The translations under genes and the position numbers were made by a program. From the NCBI GenBank assembly GCA_964565715.1, contig CAZMGG010000065.1, forward strand, positions 1-30,826: DNA of 30,826 bases, read 5' to 3'. The notes under the pieces were generated by a model. It saw nothing but the letters and a program-made list of their open reading frames with translations, was not told the origin of the DNA and ran no database searches. Within the stretch, counting starts at the first letter, position 1. Each line of letters starts with the position of its first letter. This stretch comes from CAZMGG01 sp964565715. GTDB lineage: Bacteria; Planctomycetota; UBA1135; UBA2386. Below, piece by piece: positions 7,274-15,413 of this stretch.

Positions 7274-7825
7274 GTGCCCCGCTCCGCTGCCCTGCGTTCC
7301 GGTGTCCTCCTCTGCGCCCTCGGCCTCGCCGCCTGCGGGGCCTTCGAGCCGCAGCCCAAGCCGTGGCTGCGCTACGCCCCGGCGGACACCACGGGCTGGA
7401 ACGTGGATGGCGTCGGCACCCTGCGAGCCGAATGCGGTCCGGCCCTGCTGGCCATCGACCTGCACCCGAGCCAGGCCCGCCTGCTGGTGGCGGCGGTCAA
7501 CTCCGCGCAGCGGCCGGTGCAGATCCGGGTCGGCGCCCAGGGCCATCGCCCGACCGACGCCGTCGGCGATGTGATCCGGCAGCCGGTCTCCGGGCCACCG
7601 AGCGACGACGTGCCGCGCATCGCGCCGTTCCTGGCTCATCAGGACATCGACGTCCGGCCGGGCTGGCGGGCGACGTTCGAGTTCGACAACCTCCTGGGCC
7701 GCGACCTGACGATCGGCCAGTACGCGGTCCTGGAGATCGAGGTGCGGGAGCCCGGCAAGCCCGTGGCGCGGCGGCTGCTGCCGCTGGTGGCGACCAACGT
7801 GCAGAGCCGCGGTCCGGGCCGCTGA
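7274..7825 (+). CDS. Putative lipoprotein of unknown function
   Basis: A 183-residue protein with an N-terminal hydrophobic segment ending in the lipobox LAAC, lipidated Cys near residue 21. The mature part is predicted to be mostly beta: a strand with ALLAIDLHPSQARLLVAAVNS, then VQIRVGAQG, and a closing GWRATFEFDNLLGRDLTIGQYAVLEIEV segment. This resembles an immunoglobulin-like or conserved-periplasmic beta-sandwich, but I do not recognise the family. The start is GTG at 7274; no Shine-Dalgarno is obvious. It lies downstream of the tRNA terminator and 66 bases before the HNG-repeat lipoprotein, so the two may form a small envelope operon. Confidence 0.7.
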   Translation: MPRSAALRSGVLLCALGLAACGAFEPQPKPWLRYAPADTTGWNVDGVGTLRAECGPALLAIDLHPSQARLLVAAVNSAQRPVQIRVGAQGHRPTDAVGDVIRQPVSGPPSDDVPRIAPFLAHQDIDVRPGWRATFEFDNLLGRDLTIGQYAVLEIEVREPGKPVARRLLPLVATNVQSRGPGR

Positions 7826-7891
7826 TCGCCGGTCCGGCGCCGATCCGACATACTCCGGCCCGGCCGCCGTAACGGCCGCCCCGAGGTCCCC

Positions 7892-8644
7892 ATGCGCCCC
7901 ACACTCGCCTTCGCCCCGTTCCTGTTCGTCGCCGCCTGCACCTTCCCCCAGCACCTCGCCGAGGGCGTGCAGGACTTCACGCTGGGCAGCAGCGGCCTCG
8001 CCGGCGTCGACTGCCAGGCCCACAACGGCGACATCACGGTGGTGGGGCTCGCCGACGCCAGCGAGTTGCGCGTGCGGGTGCGCTGCAGCGTGCGCGGCCA
8101 CAGCGAGGAGGAGGCCCGCGCCAACCTGCAGCGCCTGTCGGTGCGCCGCGACACCGTCGATGGCTGGTTCACCCTGGCCGGGATCGCCCCCGACGACCTC
8201 GGCTGGAGCATGTCGCCGAGCTTCGACTTCACCATCGAGATGCCGGCGGGCCTGGCGGCGCGGCTGCGGAGCCACAACGGCGCGATCGACGTCCGCGACC
8301 ACCGCGGTCAGGTGGCCGCCGAGACCCACAACGGCCGCATCGACCTGCGGGCGGTCTGCGCCGACGTGCGGCTCACCACCCACAACGGCGACGTTCAGGC
8401 CGAGATCGGCGGCGAGGGGCCGTTCGGTGGCCGCATCGAGTCGCACAACGGCGAGATCGTGCTCCGGCTCGCGCCCGGCCGTTCGGTGGCGGTCGATGCC
8501 GCCACCCACAATGGCGACGTCGAACTGGGCGGCGAGGGCTGGCGCGTGCAGTCCCACGACGACGAGGCCGTGCGGGCGGAACGGGGGCCGCAGCCCGGCC
8601 GGCTGGTGATCCGCTCCCACAACGGCGACGTGACCGTCCGCTAG
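7892..8644 (+). CDS. Lipoprotein with HNG-repeat beta-helix (DUF4097-like)
   Basis: A 250-residue protein with lipobox VAAC, lipidated Cys at residue 16. The mature chain is built from short beta strands punctuated by a repeated His-Asn-Gly turn: His at residues 44, 128, 146, 164, 185, 206 and 243, with a degenerate HDD at 222. From 128 on the spacing is 16-21 residues, typical of one rung per turn of a right-handed beta-helix. The pattern (S/T)HNG(D/E/A/R)(I/V) matches the DUF4097/putative adhesin fold, in which the NG turn is conserved but the preceding His is not usually invariant. Role unknown; surface-exposed or periplasmic. The ATG at 7892 follows AGGT. The stop shares CTAG with the stop of the convergent small membrane protein. 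Confidence 0.82.
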   Translation: MRPTLAFAPFLFVAACTFPQHLAEGVQDFTLGSSGLAGVDCQAHNGDITVVGLADASELRVRVRCSVRGHSEEEARANLQRLSVRRDTVDGWFTLAGIAPDDLGWSMSPSFDFTIEMPAGLAARLRSHNGAIDVRDHRGQVAAETHNGRIDLRAVCADVRLTTHNGDVQAEIGGEGPFGGRIESHNGEIVLRLAPGRSVAVDAATHNGDVELGGEGWRVQSHDDEAVRAERGPQPGRLVIRSHNGDVTVR

Positions 8645-8913
8645 TCCGCCCGCCGGCGCCGTTGCCGCCGCTGCCACGCCCGCCGGATGGCGTGATGCCG
8701 GGTGGCGATCCAGCGATACCAGCGGTAGCGCTGCAACCAGCGGTGCAACTGCCGTTTCTGCGGCACGTCGATCAGGGCGAGCCCCAGCACCAGGAACAGC
8801 ACGCCCTGCAGCACCGGCAGGAACAGGCCGACCACGCCGAGCAGCAACAGCAGCACGCCGCCGACGTTGCGGAGGACGCGGATCCAGACCGGGCGTGGTG
8901 ACGGCTTCGGCAT
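8641..8913 (-). CDS. Small two-helix membrane protein (PGPGW-like)
   Basis: A 90-residue protein with basic ends and a hydrophobic core of about residues 17-50 that forms two closely spaced transmembrane helices around LPVLQG. The layout (LLLLGVVGLFLP...GVLFLVLGLALI) recalls the PGPGW family of small transmembrane proteins, with PVLQG where that family has PGPG. The C-terminal 40 residues are very rich in Arg, Trp and His (LHRWLQRYRWYRWIATRHH), probably lying on the cytoplasmic membrane surface. It is divergent from cls with only 50 bases between starts, and convergent with the HNG lipoprotein. Function unknown. Confidence 0.75.
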   Translation of the reverse strand: MPKPSPRPVWIRVLRNVGGVLLLLLGVVGLFLPVLQGVLFLVLGLALIDVPQKRQLHRWLQRYRWYRWIATRHHAIRRAWQRRQRRRRAD

Positions 8914-8963
8914 TGCAGTGCGGTGGCAGTATGGTTGCGGCCGGCGCGGGTCGCCATTGCCGA

Positions 8964-10454
8964 ATGAGTGCGTTCCTCCAGCAAGCAGCCGGCCAGGACG
9001 GCGGCTCCCTCGGGATCATGGCCGGGCTCGATCCGTGGCCCGTCGTCGCCATCTTCGTCGCGATCACCGGCGAACTGCTCGCCCTGGTCTTCGTGATGCG
9101 GGTGCTGACCCGCGGCGGGTCGCCGGCCAGCACGCTGCTGTGGATGGTCGTGATCCTGGCGGCGCCCTGGATCGGGCTCGCCCTCTACTACCTGCTGCCG
9201 CACCGCCTGCAGCTCCGTCGGCTGCGCCGCCGGCAGAACCGGCTGGCCTGGATCGAAGGCAGCCTGGAGCAGCTGAGTCCGCCGCGGCGGGACCAGGGCT
9301 CGCGGCCGATCGGTCGTGAGCGACTGATCCAGGCGATCGATCCCGACGGGCTGCACGAGGGCAATGGGCTGACCTGGCTGCCGAGTGGGCCCGACTTCGT
9401 GCGCGCCATGAACGAGGCGATCGCGGCGGCGCGGCACTTCGTGCATCTCGAGATGTACATCTTCCGTCCCGACGCCGCCGGCCAGGCCCTGCTGGCCGCG
9501 CTGACCGAGGCCGCGCGCCGCGGCGTCGAGGTCCGCCTGCTCTACGACAGCTTCGGCAGCTGGGGCCTGAAGGCGGCGCATCTGCAAACACTGCGCGAGG
9601 CCGGCGGTCGTGCCGAGGCCTGGCTGCCCATCCTCTGGAAGCGGCGTCCGTTCACCCTCAACCTGCGCAACCACCGCAAGCTGCTGGTGGTCGATGGTCG
9701 CTTGGCGATCCTGGGCGGTCGCAACGTCGGCGACGAGTACGCCAGGGATCGGATGCCCGCCGGGCGCGTCTGGCTCGACGCGATGGTGCAGGTGGAGGGC
9801 CCCGCCGTGACGCGCCTGCACCGCGTGTTCGTCGAGGACTGGGCCAATGCGGCGGTGGAGGATCTCGCCAACGAGCGCTACTTCCCGCCAGTGGCCGCGA
9901 GCGGAGAGGACGAGGTGGGGGTCCTGCTCAGCGGCCCCGACCTGGAGGTGAACGGCCTCTGGTGGGTGGGCTTCGACCTCATCGCGCGTGCCCGCGAGAC
10001 CATCGACATCAGCTCCCCCTACCTGGTGCCGCCGCCGACCCTCCTGTTCGCCCTGAAGGTCGCCGCCGGCCGCGGCGTGCGGGTGCGGATCCAGACCAAT
10101 GGCCCCAAGATCGAGAGCCTGGTGCTCTACCACGCCCAGCGCAGCTACTACCGCGAGTGGCTCGCGGCCGGCGTCGAGATCCACGAGACCCGCGACTACT
10201 ACAACCACGCCAAGTACATGGTGGTCGACGGCCTGCATCTCCTGGTGGGCAGCGCCAACCTCGACATGCGATCGGCGCACTGGAACTTCGAACTCGGCAT
10301 CCTGGCGATGGACACCCAGGTGGCGGCGACCGCCGTGGCCACCTACGACGAGCGGCAGCAGGGCTGCTGCGCGGTGACCGGCGAGGGCCTGCCCACCAAC
10401 CTGTGGAAGCGCGGTTTCGACGGCCTGTGCCGCCTGTTGTCACCCCTTCTGTAG
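8964..10454 (+). CDS. cls: Cardiolipin synthase (phospholipase D family)
   Basis: The enzyme joins two phosphatidylglycerol molecules into cardiolipin and glycerol at the inner membrane. The 496-residue protein has two N-terminal transmembrane segments (about residues 25-75), then two phospholipase D domains, each with an intact catalytic HxKxxxxD: H237-K239-D244 (HRKLLVVDG, followed by GGRN) and H415-K417-D422 (HAKYMVVDG, followed by GSANLDMRS). YIFRPDAAG and SSPYLVPPP are also family-typical. Length matches bacterial Cls. The start ATG at 8964 is preferred because it puts the first helix near the N-terminus; ATG 9019 is an alternative, and an in-frame GTG at 8895 would run into the divergent gene. 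Confidence 0.93.
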   Translation: MSAFLQQAAGQDGGSLGIMAGLDPWPVVAIFVAITGELLALVFVMRVLTRGGSPASTLLWMVVILAAPWIGLALYYLLPHRLQLRRLRRRQNRLAWIEGSLEQLSPPRRDQGSRPIGRERLIQAIDPDGLHEGNGLTWLPSGPDFVRAMNEAIAAARHFVHLEMYIFRPDAAGQALLAALTEAARRGVEVRLLYDSFGSWGLKAAHLQTLREAGGRAEAWLPILWKRRPFTLNLRNHRKLLVVDGRLAILGGRNVGDEYARDRMPAGRVWLDAMVQVEGPAVTRLHRVFVEDWANAAVEDLANERYFPPVAASGEDEVGVLLSGPDLEVNGLWWVGFDLIARARETIDISSPYLVPPPTLLFALKVAAGRGVRVRIQTNGPKIESLVLYHAQRSYYREWLAAGVEIHETRDYYNHAKYMVVDGLHLLVGSANLDMRSAHWNFELGILAMDTQVAATAVATYDERQQGCCAVTGEGLPTNLWKRGFDGLCRLLSPLL

Positions 10455-10476
10455 CCGTCGGTGGAACGACCGGAGC

Positions 10477-10493
10477 GGGCGGATTCACCGCCC
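10477..10493. terminator. Short hairpin between convergent cls and MFS genes
   Basis: GGGCGG (10477-10482), ATTCA loop, CCGCCC (10488-10493). The loop includes the MFS stop codon. It could terminate either transcript, but lacks a T-run on both strands. Confidence 0.35.
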
Positions 10494-11648
10494 CTTCCGG
10501 CGGGCACCCAGGACCAGCAGCAGCACGCACAGCACCTCGGCCAGCCCGGCGGTGCCGAAGGCGAGCGCGAAGCCGGTGCCCGCATCCGGCGCCAGATCGA
10601 GGATGGCGCCGCACGCCAGCGGCCCGAGCAGGAAGCCCAGCGAGCCGGCGCCGTTGAAGGCCGCGAGCGCCGTCGCCCGGGCGATCGCCGGGGCCCGCGC
10701 CACCGTCAGCAGCATGGTCGGCACGAACATCACCGCCGAACACAGCCCGAGCAGCGGCATCAGCGCCCACAGCCAGGGCAGGGGCAGCAGTCCGACCAGC
10801 GCCACCAGCAACCCGTAGCCGAGCGAGCCCCAGGCCATCAGCCGCACCGGCGGCAGCCGTTCCGCCAGGCGGCCGCACGGATACGACAGCAGGGCGAACG
10901 GGTACAGGAACGCCGCCAGCATGGCGCCGATCGTCGCCGGCGAGGCGCCGTGCGCGTCGCGCAGCAGCAGCGGGAAGCCGGTGGTGAAGAAGCCGACGGT
11001 GAAGCGGTCGGCCAGCGCGAACAGGAGCGGCAGCAGCATGCCCCGGTGGGCCAGAACGGCATTGATGATCGCCCGCAGGCCCGGCCGTGCGGCCTTGCCG
11101 GTGTCCCGCGGCAGCACCAGGAAGGCGATCACCGCCGCCGCCAGCAGGACCCCCGCGCCGGTGGGCAGCACCACCTCCGGCGCCACCCGGCCCAGCGCGC
11201 CGCCCACCGGCGCGCCGGTGGCGACGCCAAGCGTCAGGCCCGCGCCCAGCATGCCCATCACCCGACCCCGCCGTTCGCCGGCGGCGTCGGCGCACAACGA
11301 CAGCACCAGGGACAGCGCCGCGATGTGGGCCACGCCCTCGGCCGCGCGCACCGCCAGCAGCTCGGCGAACGAGCCGGCATGGGCCAGCCGGTCCAGCAGC
11401 ACCGCGTCCGCCAGCAGTGCTGCCACCACCAGCACCCGCCGGCGGCCGATGCGATCCCCCAGCAGGCCGATCAGGGGCGCCGTCACCAGCGCGCCCAGCA
11501 TGTTGGCGGCCATGAACCACGCCGTCTGGCCGGCACTGACGCCGTAGCGCTCCCGCACCAGCTCCGAGAGCACCGGCACCGGCATCGACAGCGGCAGCAT
11601 CAGCAGGAACGTGAGCGCGCCGAGCAGGAAGGTGCGACCGCCGGTCAT
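10485..11648 (-). CDS. Major facilitator superfamily transporter
   Basis: A 387-residue, very hydrophobic protein with about 12 predicted transmembrane helices. The cytoplasmic loop between helices 2 and 3 carries the MFS signature GLLGDRIGRRRVLV (motif A, GxxxDRxGRR). The second half begins after a short basic loop near residue 180 and shows a weaker repeat (PCGRLAERLPPVRLMAWGSLG). The topology and length fit the DHA1-type drug:proton antiporters or sugar efflux transporters. The substrate cannot be told from sequence. It is divergent from the CBM9-like gene with a 56-base gap. Confidence 0.9.
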   Translation of the reverse strand: MTGGRTFLLGALTFLLMLPLSMPVPVLSELVRERYGVSAGQTAWFMAANMLGALVTAPLIGLLGDRIGRRRVLVVAALLADAVLLDRLAHAGSFAELLAVRAAEGVAHIAALSLVLSLCADAAGERRGRVMGMLGAGLTLGVATGAPVGGALGRVAPEVVLPTGAGVLLAAAVIAFLVLPRDTGKAARPGLRAIINAVLAHRGMLLPLLFALADRFTVGFFTTGFPLLLRDAHGASPATIGAMLAAFLYPFALLSYPCGRLAERLPPVRLMAWGSLGYGLLVALVGLLPLPWLWALMPLLGLCSAVMFVPTMLLTVARAPAIARATALAAFNGAGSLGFLLGPLACGAILDLAPDAGTGFALAFGTAGLAEVLCVLLLVLGARRKGR

Positions 11649-11704
11649 CGAGGCCGCACAGCATGTCCGCCGGCCCGCCCGGCTCCTAGAGTGACCGCCG
11701 CGCC

Positions 11705-12280
11705 ATGGCCGATTCCCCCCGCCGCCTCCACCCGACCCGGGCGCTGCCCTTCGCCCTGGGCCAGCCCTGGAACGCCGCGCCCGAGCCCGGGCTGCGCCCC
11801 ACCCGCGTCCACGCCACCTTTTCCGCCGGCGCCCTGCACGTGCGGGCCGACCTCGACGACGACGACGTGTTCACGCTGGCCACCGCCCACAACCAGCGCA
11901 CCTGGGAGCTCGGCGACGCCTTCGAGATCTTCGTCCGCCGCGACGACGAGGAGGCCTACATCGAGGTGCACGTGACCCCGGCCAACTGGCGCCTGCACCT
12001 GCGCTTCGCCGACTTCGGCCAGCACCGCCGCATCGCCGGCATCGACGAGGTGGCCGTCGATCCGGCTGGGATCGTCACCACCGCCGAACGCACACCGGCG
12101 GGCTGGCGCGCCACCGCCGTGGTGCCGGTCGCAGCCGGGCCCGGTGACCTGCTGCGCGTCTCCTTCTGCCGTTACGACGCCAGCCGCGGCCAGCCGCCGA
12201 TCCTGTCCAGCTCGTCGCCGCATCCGGTGCTCGCCTTCCATCGGCCGCACGAGTGGACGCTGTGTCGCATCACCGAATGA
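11705..12280 (+). CDS. CBM9-like (carbohydrate-binding family 9 type) protein
   Basis: A 191-residue, single-domain beta-sandwich protein without a signal peptide. The pattern (LHVRADLDDDDVFTLA, WELGDAFEIFVRR, YIEVHVTPANWRLHLRF, GWRATAVVPV, HRPHEWTLCRI) is that of the CBM9/DOMON-like domains often found in planctomycete proteins, in which a strand ending in (D)xxEIF lies next to the ligand site. Family CBM9 proteins bind sugars, and stand-alone versions are usually of unknown role. It is the first gene of a plus-strand run leading to the HIT and sugar-kinase-like genes, which makes a carbohydrate role plausible. ATG at 11705; no strong ribosome site. Confidence 0.72.
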   Translation: MADSPRRLHPTRALPFALGQPWNAAPEPGLRPTRVHATFSAGALHVRADLDDDDVFTLATAHNQRTWELGDAFEIFVRRDDEEAYIEVHVTPANWRLHLRFADFGQHRRIAGIDEVAVDPAGIVTTAERTPAGWRATAVVPVAAGPGDLLRVSFCRYDASRGQPPILSSSSPHPVLAFHRPHEWTLCRITE

Positions 12281-12341
12281 GCGGCGGAAACGCGCGCCGC
12301 CGCCTTGTGGCAGCCCCGCGGCGGCGGTCCGATGACCCCGC

Positions 12342-12671
12342 ATGTCCGACGACTTCTACTGCGACGAGGTCATGAGCGGCCGCACCCCGGTGGTGAAGGT
12401 CGCCGAGACCGAACGGATCCTCGCCTACCACCACACCCGCCCGTTCTGGCCGGTGCACATCGTGGTGATCCCGAAGCAGCACGTGCCGTCATTGACCGAC
12501 CTCGGTGGGGCGCCCCTCGATCTGCTGCACGAGCTGCTGGCGGTGGTCCGCCAGGTGGCGGCCGACGTCGAGAAGGCCCATGGCGCGGCCCGCGTGCTCA
12601 CCAACCTGGGCCGCTACCAGGACAGCAAGCACCTGCACTTCCACGTCAACTCCGGCGAGCCGCGGCGATGA
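12342..12671 (+). CDS. HIT-family (histidine triad) nucleotide hydrolase
   Basis: A 109-residue HINT-type protein. The histidine triad reads H97-L-H99-F-H101 near the C-terminus, matching HxHxHx, and the substrate-side motif PVHIVVIPKQHVPSL (family 'GHxLVIPKxH') is present. Such enzymes hydrolyse AMP or NMP conjugates, for example aminoacyl-adenylates. The protein lacks any signal and is cytoplasmic. Its TGA overlaps the ATG of the phosphotransferase gene (ATGA, 12668-12671), so the two are likely co-translated. The wider HIT superfamily also includes galactose-1-phosphate uridylyltransferases, so a link with sugar phosphates is conceivable but not shown. Confidence 0.92.
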   Translation: MSDDFYCDEVMSGRTPVVKVAETERILAYHHTRPFWPVHIVVIPKQHVPSLTDLGGAPLDLLHELLAVVRQVAADVEKAHGAARVLTNLGRYQDSKHLHFHVNSGEPRR

Positions 12672-13765
12672 AGGCCCGGTTCGACCTCGCGGCGGCCCGC
12701 ACCGCGGCGCAGCGGTTCCAGATCGCCGGCGAGCTGGCCGACGTGGCACCCCTGCAGCGCGGCCACATCCACGACACGTTCGTGTCGACGTGGCGGCAGG
12801 ACGGCCGGGCGCGGCGGTTCCTGCACCAGCGGATGAACGACCGGGTCTTCCAGGACATCCCGGCGGTGATGCACAACATCGACCTGGTCAGCCGGCACCT
12901 GCGCGACAAGATGCGGGGTCTGGCCGGCGCCGGCGCGCCGTTCACCGGGCTGGAGCTGGTGGCCACCCGCGAGGGGAAGTCGTATCTGCTGGCCGACGAC
13001 GGGCCCTGGCGCACCTACCGCTACGTCGAGGAGTGCGCGACGTTCGATCGCTGCGACTCGCCGGAACGCGCCTATGAGGCGGCCCGGGCGTTCGGCTGGT
13101 TCCAGGCCCAGCTCAGCGATCTGGACGCGAGCCAGCTCCGCGAGACCCTGCCGCGCTTCTTCAGCTCGCCGCATCGGTTGCGGCAGTTCGACGACGCGCT
13201 GGCGGAGGATCCGGTCGGGCGCGCGGCTGGCTGCCTGCCGGAGATCCGCTTCGTCGCGGCGCGGCGCGACCAGGTGCCGCGGATCGACGATCTGCTGCGG
13301 TCCGGCCGGCTGCCGCTGCGGCCGGTGCACGGCGACACCAAGCTCAACAACGTGCTGTTCGACGAGAAGACCGGCAAGGCGCGTTGCATCGTCGATCTGG
13401 ACACCTGCATGCCGGGGTGGTCGTTGTACGACTTCGGCGACCTGGTGCGGTTCACCGCGGCGACCTCGGCGGAGGACGAGCGCGATCTGCCCAAGGTCGG
13501 CACGGATCTGGGGTTGTACCGGGCGCTGGTGGAGGGGTACCTGGCCGGGACCGGTGGCTTCCTGACCGCCGACGAGGTGGCGCTGATGCCGTTCGCGGCG
13601 CGGCTGGTGACGATGACGATCGGGCTGCGCTTCCTCGCCGACCATCTGGCGGGGGACGTCTACTTCAAGGTGCACCACGAGGGGCACAATCTGGACCGCG
13701 CGCGGGTGCAGTTCCGGATGGTGGAACGGATGGAGGAGCAGGCCGAGGCGATGGCGGTATCCTAG
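12668..13765 (+). CDS. N-acetylhexosamine 1-kinase-like phosphotransferase (APH superfamily)
   Basis: A 365-residue protein with the aminoglycoside/choline kinase fold. Catalytic loop VHGDTKLNNVLFD (H221, D223) and metal-binding IVDLDTCMPG (D243, D245), followed by SLYDFGDLVR, are exactly the arrangement of NahK, which phosphorylates GlcNAc or GalNAc at C1 using ATP. The N-terminus (HIHDTFV, LHQRMNDRVFQDI, VMHNIDLVSRHL) also matches NahK-type proteins (NDTF, QxINxxVFxD). Family membership is clear; exact sugar is inferred. The overlap with the HIT gene and closeness to the CBM9-like gene suggest an amino-sugar salvage or modification unit. The start ATG at 12668 is fixed by the overlap and by the N-terminal homology. 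Confidence 0.85.
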   Translation: MKARFDLAAARTAAQRFQIAGELADVAPLQRGHIHDTFVSTWRQDGRARRFLHQRMNDRVFQDIPAVMHNIDLVSRHLRDKMRGLAGAGAPFTGLELVATREGKSYLLADDGPWRTYRYVEECATFDRCDSPERAYEAARAFGWFQAQLSDLDASQLRETLPRFFSSPHRLRQFDDALAEDPVGRAAGCLPEIRFVAARRDQVPRIDDLLRSGRLPLRPVHGDTKLNNVLFDEKTGKARCIVDLDTCMPGWSLYDFGDLVRFTAATSAEDERDLPKVGTDLGLYRALVEGYLAGTGGFLTADEVALMPFAARLVTMTIGLRFLADHLAGDVYFKVHHEGHNLDRARVQFRMVERMEEQAEAMAVS

Positions 13766-13780
13766 CGAGCCAAGCGCTCC

Positions 13781-15395
13781 ATGGTCCCGAGTCCTGAGTT
13801 CCCGACAGCCAGGCGTCCACGGAAGAGGCCGCTGATCGCGATCGCAGCAGTTGTGATCAGCGGCGCGGCGCTCTTGTCATGGATGCTGGCGGCCCCAGCC
13901 GTGAAGCCCGATGCTGCTGGTCATTTCGCTGTGGTCAGGGAACCGCCGGGCACTGGTCGGCCTGGCGACGAGCCCGATGCCCAAGACGGCACGCGCATTG
14001 CCATCCGGCGGGGCTTCCGCTTCCTGGACGATCAGGGGCGGGTGCTTGTGGGAGTCAGCGTCTTTCGGGGGGGGCAACACCCGAACCGTCGCCCGACCTT
14101 CCTTCTTGGGCAGGTCGGACCAGGATGGGGTGTTCGAGCCAGTGCTCCTGCATGAGCGCTATGTGGCGTCATCGCCCGGGCATGAACTGCTTGGCGTCGA
14201 GGCGCGGATCGAGGGAATCGAGGATGTGGTCCTGCGGCAGGGCCGTAGCCTGCAGATCGCGTGCATCAGCGATTCCGGGGAGCCCGTGACGGACTGTCTG
14301 CTTCTCGTGGCCCTGGACAAACTCATGGCAAGGCCGGCCGCAGGACATGCTGTCGGGCTGCGCAATGTCCACCGAGGGGATGGGTTCTGGCTGGTGCGGA
14401 GCGACGCGGCCGGGAGGGCACTGGTAGAAGGATTGCCGATGAGGCCGGTATGGCTGAAGGCGTTTCATGCTGCCTGGTCGCCGTTGGACGCAGTGGCCGC
14501 CTACGGGCGCCCGATTGGACCCGGCGAGGGCCTGGTGACCATCGTGTTTGGCGATGTCCAGGGTGTCGTGGCCATACGGCCGGATGAGGGTCGCATCCAG
14601 GACAGCTGCTTCACCGTGCGGGAAGGGATGGGTCGCAACATCGAGGCGGCGTCGCTTTCGGGAGTGCGGGACCAGTTGTCGATGCTGAAGGCTCGATTCC
14701 CCAATGCGGCGGCCTACGTCAAGCCGCGCGACCGGCACCCTGGCGCCAACCTGGTCGGCATCTGGGCGCTGGGAGAGGACGGCACTCTCTGGCACGGAGA
14801 GAGGGGCTTGCAACCGGTCCGGTCGATCGTCGAGCCAATGGTCCTCGAGGAATACAGCGGCCCAAAGGGCCTGGTCCGAGTCGAGGTGATGGGTGGGGGG
14901 AGACTTCTGGAGGGCCTGCCCCTGACGTTGAGCAGAGTGGACGATCGAAGCACATGGCGGTGTCGCAACGGGTCGCTGACGTGTCTGCCGGTGGGCCAGT
15001 ATGTGCTCGACACTGCTGATCCCGGGTTGGCGATCGAGGAGGCCGTTACCGGCCAGCAGGTCATGATCGATGGAGGGACGGCGACGGAGCCCCAGGTTGT
15101 TCGAGTGGAGTTGGCGGTCGGGTTCGGACGGCTGCGACTTGGCGTGGTGACGGAGACCGGCGACGCGGACGTCAACGTGTTCGCTGGCGTCTCCATTCCA
15201 GGGCTTGGATCGATGGCGGTCGGCAATCGGTCGGTCGGCGACACGGTCTGGGACACCTGGCTGCCCGCAGGCAAGCATCTCCTGAAGGTGAGCTGCGCTG
15301 CGGATAGCGAGTATCAGGTCTGCGAGAAGCCGATCGAGGTCACGGCGGGCGGCGAGACGCACGAACGCGTGGTACTTCGCCGCGCCGCACGATAG
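13781..15395 (+). CDS. Membrane-anchored orphan protein, frame broken at a G8 run
   Basis: Two frames together make one protein of about 537 residues. The first (from ATG 13781) has a basic start, one transmembrane helix (about residues 18-37) and the segment FRFLDDQGRVLVGVSVFRGG. The second continues with FLGRSDQDGVFEPVLLHERYVAS to the stop at 15395. Together they read as a carboxypeptidase-regulatory-like (Ig-like) domain: 'LDDQGRVLVGVSV...GRSDQDGVF'. The switch falls at eight G at 14067-14074; seven G would restore one frame. The remaining 400 residues are beta-rich with no recognised family. The gene has lower GC and uses codons such as AGA, ATA, TTT and GTA that its neighbours avoid, suggesting recent acquisition or relaxed constraint. 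It follows the kinase-like gene by 15 bases. Confidence 0.7.
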
Positions 15396-15413
15396 CGGGG
15401 CGGAGGCCCGCCG

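Noticed and set aside
4405..7359. A long minus-strand open frame (about 980 codons) opposite the HEAT protein gene
   Set aside because: Its translation is Arg/Gly/His-rich with no domain, and the plus strand has a signal peptide, a ribosome site and repeats. Long antisense frames are expected at this GC content.
6920..9133. A minus-strand open frame of about 737 codons across the tRNA and two lipoproteins
   Set aside because: It runs through a tRNA gene and its terminator and has no recognisable protein features.
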